From Pseudahrensia aquimaris (GTDB lineage Bacteria; Pseudomonadota; Alphaproteobacteria; Rhizobiales; Rhizobiaceae): a DNA stretch of 64,000 nt. The translations under genes and the position numbers were made by a program. The notes below the pieces were generated by a model. That model was not told the DNA's origin and did no database searches. It worked only from the letters and a program-made list of their open reading frames with translations. Shown here piece by piece: positions 15,974 to 23,950 of the stretch. Position 1 is the stretch's first letter; each line of letters starts with the position of its first letter. Where the stretch lies: the NCBI RefSeq assembly GCF_042676045.1, contig NZ_JBHTJV010000003.1, forward strand, positions 682,001 through 746,000, written 5' to 3'.

Positions 15974-16771
15974 ATGGCTGATATTGAACTCACCAAGAAT
16001 GGCCGCATCGCGACCATAACCTTGAACCGTCCTGAAGCCCGCAACGCCGTTACACGGGACGGGTGGATGGATCTGCTGTCGATGCTGCAAGACGTGGCAG
16101 CGGACGATGAAATCGGATGTGTGGTGCTGACTGGCGCGGGCGATGCGTTTTCTGGCGGCGGCGATGTTAAGGACATGGTCGCGAGGCTTAAAAGCACCGA
16201 GGAAGACGCGCCGATTGATGAACAGCAGAAGTTCATCCGCCACATCGTAGAATCATCACGCCTGCTTCACACGATGCCAAAGCCTACAATCGCCGCCATC
16301 AACGGCGCGGCCGCAGGTGCGGGCCTTTCGCTGGCGCTGGCTTGCGACATGCGGCTGATGGTGGAGGATGCCAAGCTGACCACGGCTTTTGGCAACATCG
16401 CGCTGTCGGGCGACTTTGGCGGCGCGTATTTCCTGACGAAAATTGTCGGCACAGCAAAAGCGCGGGAGATGTTTTTCATGCCGCTGCCCATGACCGGCAA
16501 GGAAGCGGCGGAAGCTGGCGTGGTGAACCGCGCCGTGCCTCGCGATCAATTTGACGCCGTTCTGGGCATGATAACGCAGCATATCGGCAACGGCCCCACG
16601 AAGACATACGACTTCATGAAGCGCAACTTGAACCTCGCGCTGAACAGCACGCTGGACGATTATTTCGATCAGGAAACAATGCTGATGACGCTGTCTTTCA
16701 CATTCGAAGACCACCGTGAGGCGGCGACAGCTTTCGTTGAAAAGCGCCAACCAAAATTCAAAGGCAAGTAA
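15974..16771 (+). CDS. Crotonase-fold enoyl-CoA hydratase/isomerase (isomerase-type active site)
   Basis: 265-residue crotonase family protein. The oxyanion-hole segments are AFSGGGDVKDM (about 58-68) and NGAAAGAGLSLALACD (110-125). The two catalytic glutamates of classic enoyl-CoA hydratase are absent: the first position is S118 in GAGLSL, and the second falls in FGNIALSGDFGGAYFL. That segment instead offers D147, as in PaaG/BadI-like double-bond isomerases. It probably moves a double bond or handles a ring or branched enoyl-CoA in the cluster's pathway, while hydration is left to the fusion protein downstream. It lies 12 bases after the thiolase and 3 before the next gene. Confidence 0.85.
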   Translation: MADIELTKNGRIATITLNRPEARNAVTRDGWMDLLSMLQDVAADDEIGCVVLTGAGDAFSGGGDVKDMVARLKSTEEDAPIDEQQKFIRHIVESSRLLHTMPKPTIAAINGAAAGAGLSLALACDMRLMVEDAKLTTAFGNIALSGDFGGAYFLTKIVGTAKAREMFFMPLPMTGKEAAEAGVVNRAVPRDQFDAVLGMITQHIGNGPTKTYDFMKRNLNLALNSTLDDYFDQETMLMTLSFTFEDHREAATAFVEKRQPKFKGK

Positions 16772-16774
16772 GCC

Positions 16775-18868
16775 ATGACTGATTCCGTTTCCATCGAATG
16801 GCGTGACAAGATCGCAGTAATCTGGATCGACAATCCCCCCGTCAACGCCCTGTCGCACCATGTGCGTGTGGGAATCGTGGAGCGCGTGAAAGAAGCGGTT
16901 GATGCGGGAGCAGAAGCGGCTGTTCTTGCAGGGCGCGGTGGCACGTTCATCGCCGGTGCTGATATCCGCGAATTCGGTAAACCGCCGATGGAGCCGATGC
17001 TGCCGGAAGTCTGCGATATTTTGGAAGCGACCGACATGCCGCTGGTCGCTGCCATTGAAGGCAACACGCTGGGAGGCGGTTTGGAAACGGCATTGGGCTG
17101 CCATTTTCAGGTGGCCGACGCCAAGGCAAAAATCGGCCTGCCGGAAGTTCTGCTCGGCCTCCTTCCCGGCGCGGGCGGTACGCAACGCGCGCCTCGGGCG
17201 ATTGATGATCCTGCAGAAGCGTTGGCGATGATCACAAGCGGCAAACCTGTGAGCGGAACCAAAGCGTTCGAGATCGGGCTGGTAGATGCGGTTTCGCAGG
17301 GCAATACGGTGGATGATGCGGTTGAATTTGCAAAGGGCGTTGTCGGGCAGGATATGACCGATCGACGGCTTTGCAATCAGACTCGCGAAATGACGCCTGA
17401 AATCGTCGCTGTCTTCGATGAAGCGATGCCGAAAATCATCAAGCAGGCCAAGGGTGCCATCGCGCCCGTGAAAGCTGCAGAATGCGTGAAGGCAGCGTTC
17501 GAATTGCCGTTCCGCGAGGGTTTGGCGAAAGAGCGCGAGACTTTCATTGAACTGGTTCAGTCTGATCAATCAGCCGCCCTGCGCCACATATTTTTTGCTG
17601 AACGTGCTGCTGCTAAAGCACCGAAGGATGTGAAAGGCGAGCCACGCACCATCAAGAAAGTTGGCGTGATTGGCGCCGGCACGATGGGTGGCGGGATTTC
17701 GATGACGTATATCGAAGCCGGTTTCCCCGTCACGCTGCTGGAAATGAGCGATGAAGCGCTGGACCGTGGCCTGACCACCATTCGCAAGAACTGGGAGCGC
17801 GGCATCAGGAGCGGTCGCGTAACCGCCGAACAGGTTGAAGAGCGAATGGCGCTCTACACCCGCACAACGGACTTCGCTGACCTCGCCGATTGCGATCTCA
17901 TTATTGAAGCCGTTTTCGAGACGATGGACATCAAGAAGGAAGTTTTCGGCAAGCTCGACAAGATCGCCAAGCCCGGCGCGATTTTGGCCACCAACACGTC
18001 CTATCTGGATGTGGACGCTATCGCTGCGCAAACCTCCCGGCCGCAAGACGTTTTGGGCATGCATTATTTCTCTCCCGCTAACATCATGAAACTGCTGGAA
18101 ATTGTTCGTGCCGAAAAGACGGCAGACGATGTTTTACTCACCGCGCTCGACATGGCGAAAAAAACGCGCAAACAGCCTGTCGTTGCTGGCGTCGGCCACG
18201 GCTTTATCGGCAACCGGATGCTCACCCCGTATATTCGCCAAGCGAATCTGCTGGTGCTGGAGGGTGCAACGCCGGAGCAAGTTGACAAAGCTTTGACCGA
18301 TTTCGGCTGGGCGATGGGCGTGTTCGCTGTGAGCGATCTGGCTGGGTTGGATATCGGCTACAAATCCCGCGCTGACCAAGACCTCTCCGACGACGAGCGG
18401 CGGGTTTACACGATCGCTGATCGTTTGGTGGAGGCCGGTCATTTGGGTCAGAAATCCGGCTCTGGTTTCTACTCCTACGACCCGGAAACACGCGCCCGCA
18501 CGCCGAACCCTGAGGCGCTGCGCATCATGGAAGAGGTGCGCCGCGAAATGGGCATCAACACCCGCACGATCACCGATGAAGAGATCATTGAGCGCACGCA
18601 ATTCGCGCTCGCCAATGAAGGCGCACACGTGTTGGGCGAGGGCGTGGCGCAAAGCGCAGGCGATATCGATGTGGTCTATAACTACGGCTACGGCTATCCG
18701 CGCTGGCGCGGTGGGCCGATGAAATATGCCGAGACGGTGGGGCTGGATAAGGTCGCCGCGAAGTTGACCGAATGGGCAGACGGTGCCGGAGGTGTTCACT
18801 GGAACCCGTCGGATCTGCTGATGGAAGCCGCCGAGCAAGGCGACGGATTTGACGGAGTGAAAGCATGA
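16775..18868 (+). CDS. Enoyl-CoA hydratase / 3-hydroxyacyl-CoA dehydrogenase fusion (FadB/FadJ-like)
   Basis: 697-residue bifunctional beta-oxidation enzyme. The N-terminal crotonase domain (1-190) keeps both catalytic glutamates, in GGGLETALGCH and IGLPEVLLGLLPGAGGTQR. The NAD-binding domain begins at about residue 290 (KKVGVIGAGTMGGGISMTYIEAG). The catalytic histidine is in GMHYFSPANIMKLLEIV, and two C-terminal HCDH domains include GHGFIGNRM and YNYGYGYPRWRGGPM. It hydrates 2-enoyl-CoA and oxidises the 3-hydroxyacyl-CoA product with NAD+. It is slightly shorter than E. coli FadB/FadJ. Its stop overlaps the next start by 4 bases (ATGA), so the operon is tightly coupled. Confidence 0.94.
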   Translation: MTDSVSIEWRDKIAVIWIDNPPVNALSHHVRVGIVERVKEAVDAGAEAAVLAGRGGTFIAGADIREFGKPPMEPMLPEVCDILEATDMPLVAAIEGNTLGGGLETALGCHFQVADAKAKIGLPEVLLGLLPGAGGTQRAPRAIDDPAEALAMITSGKPVSGTKAFEIGLVDAVSQGNTVDDAVEFAKGVVGQDMTDRRLCNQTREMTPEIVAVFDEAMPKIIKQAKGAIAPVKAAECVKAAFELPFREGLAKERETFIELVQSDQSAALRHIFFAERAAAKAPKDVKGEPRTIKKVGVIGAGTMGGGISMTYIEAGFPVTLLEMSDEALDRGLTTIRKNWERGIRSGRVTAEQVEERMALYTRTTDFADLADCDLIIEAVFETMDIKKEVFGKLDKIAKPGAILATNTSYLDVDAIAAQTSRPQDVLGMHYFSPANIMKLLEIVRAEKTADDVLLTALDMAKKTRKQPVVAGVGHGFIGNRMLTPYIRQANLLVLEGATPEQVDKALTDFGWAMGVFAVSDLAGLDIGYKSRADQDLSDDERRVYTIADRLVEAGHLGQKSGSGFYSYDPETRARTPNPEALRIMEEVRREMGINTRTITDEEIIERTQFALANEGAHVLGEGVAQSAGDIDVVYNYGYGYPRWRGGPMKYAETVGLDKVAAKLTEWADGAGGVHWNPSDLLMEAAEQGDGFDGVKA

Positions 18869-19632
18869 ACCTGTTCGACCTCTCTGGCAAAACGGCCATC
18901 ATCACTGGCTCCTCACGCGGCATTGGCAAGGCGATTGCCGAACAAATGGCGGCGCACGGCGCCAAAGTCGTCATCTCCTCACGCAAGCAAGATGCCTGCG
19001 ATGCAGTGGCGGCGGAACTGAACGAGAAGCATGGCGCGGGAACGGCGCTGGCGGTGGCGTGCAATATCTCATCAAAGGACGCGCTTGAGAACCTCGTCAC
19101 AGAGACCAAATCCGCCTTTGGTGACATTCATGTTCTCGTCTGCAACGCTGCATCAAATCCCTATTACGGGCCGATGGCTGAGATTGAGGACGAGGCGTTC
19201 GCCAAAATTTTGCACAACAACGTCATTGCCAACAACCAGTTGATCGCCATGGTCACGCCAGAAATGATTGAGCGAAAGGATGGCTCGGTTGTCATCGTAT
19301 CATCCATCGGCGGCATCAAAGGATCGCCTATCATCGGCGCATACTGCATCTCCAAGGCGGCGGATTTCCAACTGGCACGCAATCTGGCCGTAGAATACGG
19401 CGCTCACAATGTGCGGATCAATTGCATTGCGCCAGGGCTGATCAAAACCGATTTCGCCCGCGCGCTTTGGGAAAATCCTGACAATTTGAAAGCCGCGCTT
19501 TCCACTACTCCCATGCGCCGCATTGGCGAGCCAGACGAAATCGCAGGCGCCGCTGTGTTCCTAGCGTCAGACGCTGGGCGATATATGACGGGCCAGCAAA
19601 TCGTCATCGACGGTGGTCAAACCATTACATAA
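18865..19632 (+). CDS. Short-chain dehydrogenase/reductase (beta-oxidation operon)
   Basis: 255-residue classical SDR. The NAD(P) motif is TGSSRGIGKAIAEQM (about residues 14-28), NAAS follows beta-4, the catalytic Ser is in VSSIGGIKG, and Tyr-Lys sit in AYCISKAAD. The C-terminal MTGQQIVIDGGQTIT is typical of FabG/3-hydroxyacyl-CoA dehydrogenase-like SDRs. It follows the HADH fusion with a 4-base overlap and precedes an acyl-CoA dehydrogenase by 10 bases. A second hydroxyacyl or ring-hydroxyl oxidation in the same operon suggests a substrate with more than one alcohol, but this is inference. Confidence 0.88.
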   Translation: MNLFDLSGKTAIITGSSRGIGKAIAEQMAAHGAKVVISSRKQDACDAVAAELNEKHGAGTALAVACNISSKDALENLVTETKSAFGDIHVLVCNAASNPYYGPMAEIEDEAFAKILHNNVIANNQLIAMVTPEMIERKDGSVVIVSSIGGIKGSPIIGAYCISKAADFQLARNLAVEYGAHNVRINCIAPGLIKTDFARALWENPDNLKAALSTTPMRRIGEPDEIAGAAVFLASDAGRYMTGQQIVIDGGQTIT

Positions 19633-19642
19633 GGGCAATCAC

Positions 19643-20806
19643 ATGAGCGATCTTGAAACATTCCGCGCGGAGACCCGCGCTTGGCTGGAAGAAAACTGCC
19701 CTGCCGACATGCGCGATGGCGCTAAAGACGAGGCATCATCTTGCTGGGGTGGCCGCAAGTGGGAATTTACGTCCGAAGGCCAGAAGATTTGGCTTGAGCG
19801 CATGGGCGCACGCGGCTGGACTGTACCCACATGGCCGAAGGAATATGGTGGCGGAGGCTTGAACAAGGCGGAAGCCGCCGTCCTGCAAGAGGAAATGGAC
19901 GCCATCGGCGCACGCAAGCCTCACGATAATTTCGGCATCACCATGCTTGGGCCAGCCATGCTTCACTTCGGCTCCGAGGAACAGAAGCGCGAGCATTTGC
20001 CAAAGATCGCCCGCGGCGAAATTCGGTGGTGTCAGGGCTATTCAGAACCGGGTGCAGGCTCCGACCTTGCCTCGCTTCGCACCAGCGCGGACGATGGCGG
20101 CGACCACTACATCGTCAACGGCCAGAAAATCTGGACCTCCTATGCAGACCGCGCGGACTGGATTTTCTGCCTCGTGCGCACCGATAAGGACGCGCCAAAG
20201 CACAAGGGCATTTCGTTCATCCTTTTCGACATGGAAAGCGAGGGCGTTTCCACAAAACCGATCAAGCTTATCTCCGGCTCATCGCCCTTTTGCGAGACGT
20301 TCTTCGACAACGTGAAAGTGCCGAAGCAAAATCTAGTTCACGAAGAAAACCGGGGCTGGGACGTCGCTAAATATTTGCTCACGCATGAGCGCGAAATGAT
20401 CGGCGCCCTGTTTGGCTCAATGGGCGGTCCTGCGCTGGGTTCGCTGGCAGTGGAAGAACTCGGAACCGACGAAATGGGCCGTGTAGACGATCCACTCTTG
20501 CGTTCGAAACTTGTGCAAGCGGAAATCGACAGCCTTGCCTTTTCTGCCCTGTTGGAAAGCGTGGAAGCGAAAAATGGCGCCGGCGAAAGCCTCGGTGCAA
20601 CGTCGTCAGTGTTGAAGTATTACGGCACGGAGCTGAACAAGCGCCGTCACGAATTGATGATGGAAGTGGGCGGCAGCGAAGCTATGGAAGTCGGGCAACG
20701 TTCGTCTGACTGGCTGCGCACCAAGGGCAACTCCATCGAAGGTGGGACGAGCGAAATCCAGCTTCAGATCATCGCCAAGCACATCCTCCAAATGCCGGGT
20801 GCATAG
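19643..20806 (+). CDS. Acyl-CoA dehydrogenase, catalytic (alpha-like) subunit
   Basis: 387-residue FAD acyl-CoA dehydrogenase, from ATG 19643. It shows GYSEPGAGSDLASLRTSA (FAD contact), KIWTSYADRADWIFCLVRTD, and the C-terminal NSIEGGTSEIQLQIIAKHIL. In that last segment E366 occupies the place of the catalytic base in the common EGTSEIQ motif. It is immediately followed (3 bases) by a second ACAD lacking that segment. The arrangement resembles the alpha2-beta2 heterotetramer ACADs of steroid side-chain catabolism (FadE26-FadE27 / ChsE type), in which only one subunit type is catalytic. The alternative start at 19613 lies inside the SDR. Confidence 0.9.
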   Translation: MSDLETFRAETRAWLEENCPADMRDGAKDEASSCWGGRKWEFTSEGQKIWLERMGARGWTVPTWPKEYGGGGLNKAEAAVLQEEMDAIGARKPHDNFGITMLGPAMLHFGSEEQKREHLPKIARGEIRWCQGYSEPGAGSDLASLRTSADDGGDHYIVNGQKIWTSYADRADWIFCLVRTDKDAPKHKGISFILFDMESEGVSTKPIKLISGSSPFCETFFDNVKVPKQNLVHEENRGWDVAKYLLTHEREMIGALFGSMGGPALGSLAVEELGTDEMGRVDDPLLRSKLVQAEIDSLAFSALLESVEAKNGAGESLGATSSVLKYYGTELNKRRHELMMEVGGSEAMEVGQRSSDWLRTKGNSIEGGTSEIQLQIIAKHILQMPGA

Positions 20807-20809
20807 GCC

Positions 20810-21943
20810 ATGATTTTATCTGACGATCAACAGATGCTCCGCGAAGCTGCGGCTGGATTTCTTTCCGAGAAAGCGCCTGTTTCCGCTCTTCGCGCCCTGC
20901 GCGACAAGGGTGAAGACAAGGGGTTTGACCCGGACCTTTGGCAGGAAATGGCGCAGATGGGTTGGGCGGGAATCATCGTGCCGGAAGACGCGGGCGGCGC
21001 CGAGTTCGGCCTAGTAGGCGGTGGGCTAATCGCGATGGAAATGGGGCGGCATTTGACGGCGTCCCCGTTTTTCAGCACCGCAATTGTAGCGGCAAGCGGC
21101 GTCTCGGCGTTTGGGAATGATGCGCAGAAGTCTGATCTTTTGCCTGCTATCGCAGCAGGCGAGCTGTTGATGGCCTTGGCGGTGGACGAAGGCCGCAAAC
21201 ATGCGCCTGCTAAGACTGCGATGGTGGCACACCGCAGCGGCAATGGCTTTTCGCTTTCCGGCGCAAAAACATTCGTGGTCGATGGGGCACAGGCCGATAA
21301 ATTGATAGTCGCTGCCCGTACGGGTGGCGATGCGGGCGAGCAAAATGGCATTACTCTGTTCATCGTCGATGCCAATGCAAAGGGCGTTTCGCGCACTGCA
21401 AAGGCTATGGTCGATTCCCGCGCGAGCGCTGAAATTCATTTTGATGCTGTAGATGTTGAAGCCGATGCTGTGCTGGGTCGTGTGGACGCTGGATGGGAAC
21501 CGCTGTCGCACATGTTGAATGCTGGTCGCGCCATTCTCTCAGCGGAGATGAGCGGCAGCGCAGCAACCGCTTTTGCTATGGCGCTGGACTATCTCGCCCA
21601 ACGAAAACAGTTTGGCACAAACCTCTCTGCGTTTCAGGCCTTGCAACATCGCGCGGCCCACCTTCACACCGAAATAGCTATGGCAGAGGCGGCCAGTTTC
21701 GCCGCTCTGGCCGCGTTGGATGCGCGTGCAGAAGATGCCCCGCGCAAAACGGCCGTTGCTAAGGCGAAGGCAAGCCAAGTTAGCCTTCTCGCCGCACAGG
21801 AAGGGCTGCAAATGCACGGCGGCATGGGAATGACGGACGCTTTTGATATCGGCTTTTACCTCAAACGCGCCAAGGTGGCGGGAGAATTGTTCGGTGACGC
21901 TTCATTTCACGGCGAGGCATTGGCACGCGATTTGGGCTTTTAA
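20810..21943 (+). CDS. Acyl-CoA dehydrogenase, partner (beta-like) subunit lacking the catalytic Glu motif
   Basis: 377-residue ACAD-fold protein. ACAD regions are visible: an N-terminal helical domain (MILSDDQQMLREAAAGFLS), a shortened beta-domain (KTFVVDGAQADKLIVAART), and the C-terminal helical domain with LDYLAQRKQFGTNLSAFQALQHRAA and LQMHGGMGMTDAFDIGFYLKRAK. Where active ACADs have EGTSEIQ, this one ends AGELFGDASFHGEALARDLGF, with no catalytic Glu. It also lacks the SEPGAGSD FAD-binding loop. With the adjacent intact ACAD it probably forms a heteromer. Last gene of the operon; no clear terminator was found in the 128 bases before the next gene. Confidence 0.87.
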   Translation: MILSDDQQMLREAAAGFLSEKAPVSALRALRDKGEDKGFDPDLWQEMAQMGWAGIIVPEDAGGAEFGLVGGGLIAMEMGRHLTASPFFSTAIVAASGVSAFGNDAQKSDLLPAIAAGELLMALAVDEGRKHAPAKTAMVAHRSGNGFSLSGAKTFVVDGAQADKLIVAARTGGDAGEQNGITLFIVDANAKGVSRTAKAMVDSRASAEIHFDAVDVEADAVLGRVDAGWEPLSHMLNAGRAILSAEMSGSAATAFAMALDYLAQRKQFGTNLSAFQALQHRAAHLHTEIAMAEAASFAALAALDARAEDAPRKTAVAKAKASQVSLLAAQEGLQMHGGMGMTDAFDIGFYLKRAKVAGELFGDASFHGEALARDLGF

Positions 21944-22071
21944 GAACAAGTCACACGCTTTTCACACCAGCATCACGCTGAAAAACGTCTTGTCACGTGC
22001 TCGTGAGATGGGGTTCCTTTGTTTAGAATTGCCTGCCAAGGCTGGATAACCTTTAATCATGGCAGACAACT

Positions 22072-22812
22072 ATGTCCGGCAAATCGTCAAGCATCGAGGC
22101 TCCTATCGCTGAATCCAACACGCAAAAGGCCGTACGCCGGGTCCCATGGCTGAAGATTTTCATTGGGGTCGCTGTAATTGCTTTGCTGATATTTGGCTAC
22201 CGCATGCTGCCGTTGCAGGAGTGGATCACAGCCTTTCAGCAATGGGTACAGGGCTACGGAATTGTTGGCTGGTTCATCTTCATCGTCGTTTATGCCCTTA
22301 CGTCTTTTGCCCTGTTGCCGGGTTCGTTCTTAACATTGGCTGCGGGCGTCATATGGGGTTTGGGCGGTTTTCCGATCGTGGTCGTTGGCGCAACTATCGG
22401 TTCCGCGCTCTCGTTCCTCGCAGCTCGTTATTTGTTCAAAGACAAAGTGCAGGCCAAGGTTGCGGAATATCCTAAGTTCAACGCGGTGAACCAAGCCATC
22501 GGTGAAGAGGGTTGGAAGGTTGTGGGACTGTTGCGTCTATCCCCTGCCCTGCCCTTCTCGTTGCAGAACTGGTTCTTGGGCATCACACCTGTTGGATTTC
22601 TGCCAAGCCAAATCGCTACATTCTTCGGCATCATGCCCGGCACCCTGCTCTACGTGTGGATTGGCTCGCTCGGCGGCCAGGCCGCTGGTGGCGACGATAT
22701 GAGCGTCGCAAAATGGATCGTCGGTGGGCTGGGAATTGCAGCAACGCTGTTGGTGACCGTTCTTGTCACCAAGAAAGCCAATGCCAAATTGAAGGAATTC
22801 GCGGTCGATTGA
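22072..22812 (+). CDS. TVP38/TMEM64 family (DedA/VTT-domain) membrane protein
   Basis: 246-residue inner-membrane protein of the VTT (SNARE-associated) family, whose members act in lipid scrambling or envelope maintenance; no precise role is known. An N-terminal cytoplasmic tail of about 25 residues precedes a first span (WLKIFIGVAVIALLIFGYRML). The family core follows: FALLPGSFLTLAAGVIWGLGGFPIVVVGATIGSALSF (the Pro-containing re-entrant hairpin), then GLLRLSPALPFSLQNWFLGIT and FFGIMPGTLLYVWIGSLGG. It lies 128 bases after the ACAD operon in the same direction and is probably independent. Confidence 0.85.
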   Translation: MSGKSSSIEAPIAESNTQKAVRRVPWLKIFIGVAVIALLIFGYRMLPLQEWITAFQQWVQGYGIVGWFIFIVVYALTSFALLPGSFLTLAAGVIWGLGGFPIVVVGATIGSALSFLAARYLFKDKVQAKVAEYPKFNAVNQAIGEEGWKVVGLLRLSPALPFSLQNWFLGITPVGFLPSQIATFFGIMPGTLLYVWIGSLGGQAAGGDDMSVAKWIVGGLGIAATLLVTVLVTKKANAKLKEFAVD

Positions 22813-22866
22813 TCGCGCCTTTTTGTTCGCGTGACACCGCAAATTCGCAATGCACAACTTTTGCGC

Positions 22867-22908
22867 TTGACATTTTTTGAACAGTGTTCATTTTATGAAC
22901 TACGTTCA
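22867..22908 (+). promoter_or_regulatory. Promoter with two tandem 13-bp palindromes (operators)
   Basis: TTGACA at 22867-22872 matches the -35 consensus, with an AT-rich TTTTAT at 22891-22896 at -10 spacing. Two TGAAC-N3-GTTCA palindromes, 22878-22890 and 22896-22908, lie between and just after these elements, with centres 18 bases apart. They would block RNA polymerase if occupied, as expected for a TetR-type repressor binding as two dimers. The downstream gene starts at 22925. Confidence 0.65.
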
Positions 22909-22924
22909 ATAATGGAATGATCCC

Positions 22925-23950
22925 ATGTCCAGCACTTATGGCCGCATTACTCTTGATCTCGATAAACTGGTCTACACCGAAACTTTGACGCCGGAACTTG
23001 CCGCAAAGTTGGTGCTTTCGAAAGAACCTACTGCAGCGGCAAACACTCTTATCTCGGTGCTCTATATCATCGGAGCTATCGCAGCCGCAGCCGGTGTCGT
23101 CTTGCTAAAGCCCACTGCGATCACAGGCTTGGTTATTGCCGCGGTTTGTTTCGGTGTTGGACAATTCATTCGCTTCAAAAAATGGGCGCATCTCGACATT
23201 TTGGCTCTGGCCCTCGGCATCGGAAGTGCCGCTGGGCTAACAGGATGGTTCGCGTTAGAGTTTGGTGAGATCCTCCCCGCAATAGCCATCAACGGTTTTG
23301 CAACGGGCGTCACGCTCGTCATGGCGCTTGCGTTCCGCTCACGTTTTCTCGCTGCGCTGGTGCCGATTGGCATTGGCACGATGATCGGATCGGGTGGCGC
23401 TTATTGGCATGCATCCTACGGCATTTTTGTCCGCGAGGCGGCGGTTACTATTGCTCTGTTCGTGCCAATCGCCGCCGCACTGTGGGCGCTTGCGATGAAA
23501 GTACGGCACCCCGATTGGAAGCCAATGGCGACTGTCGCTGCGCGAATGGCTTTTATTATCGCCAATTTCGGCTTCTGGGTTGGCTCGCTTTGGGGAGACC
23601 ATGTGGGTGAATATTTCATGGTGCCCAATCGCCGCGCCGAAGGCATGGGCTACAGCGAATGGCTCGATCTTCGAAACGCATTCAAGGAACAGGCGCTCTA
23701 CATTCCGGACGCAGTTTTTGCGGTTGGCTGGGCGGTGTTTGCCGTTGCAGCCATCGCGCTGGGTCGTAAAATCGGCAACAGGTTCCTGGAACTTGCCGGT
23801 GTCGTGTTTCTCGCCATCAATGCCTTCACCCAGTACTTCGAATTCTTCAAGGACGAACCGTGGGCGCTGATCTTCGGCGGCATCGCATTGGTCGGAATAG
23901 CGCTCGCCTTGGTGCGGTGGCAGATGGGGCAGCGCCCTGTCACGACTTGA
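22925..23950 (+). CDS. Unrecognised polytopic membrane protein
   Basis: 341 residues, not a family I recognise with confidence (some resemblance in layout to DUF2157-like proteins). About 60 hydrophilic residues at the start, with the helical MSSTYGRITLDLDKL and TPELAAKLVLSKEP, precede about nine to ten hydrophobic segments from residue 40 to the C-terminus. A conserved-looking soluble loop near residues 235-262 includes VGEYFMVPNRRAEGMGYSEW. It has its own promoter with two tandem palindromes directly upstream, so it is tightly regulated. It stands alone, convergent with the carnitine operon and with no gap between the two stops. It is a real gene by length and membrane periodicity; the function is open. 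Confidence 0.75.
   Translation: MSSTYGRITLDLDKLVYTETLTPELAAKLVLSKEPTAAANTLISVLYIIGAIAAAAGVVLLKPTAITGLVIAAVCFGVGQFIRFKKWAHLDILALALGIGSAAGLTGWFALEFGEILPAIAINGFATGVTLVMALAFRSRFLAALVPIGIGTMIGSGGAYWHASYGIFVREAAVTIALFVPIAAALWALAMKVRHPDWKPMATVAARMAFIIANFGFWVGSLWGDHVGEYFMVPNRRAEGMGYSEWLDLRNAFKEQALYIPDAVFAVGWAVFAVAAIALGRKIGNRFLELAGVVFLAINAFTQYFEFFKDEPWALIFGGIALVGIALALVRWQMGQRPVTT

Noticed and set aside
15263..17569. Long antisense open frames (15263-16243 and 16256-17569, minus strand)
   Set aside because: They mirror the coding bias of the thiolase, crotonase and HADH genes on the plus strand; translations are rich in His/Arg/Cys and show no family motif.
22878..22908. GAAC/GTTC repeats as an alphaproteobacterial LexA (SOS) box
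   Set aside because: The alpha LexA site is a direct repeat GTTC-N7-GTTC. Here like-oriented repeats are 14 bases apart and the units form inverted pairs, so a TetR-type palindrome fits better.
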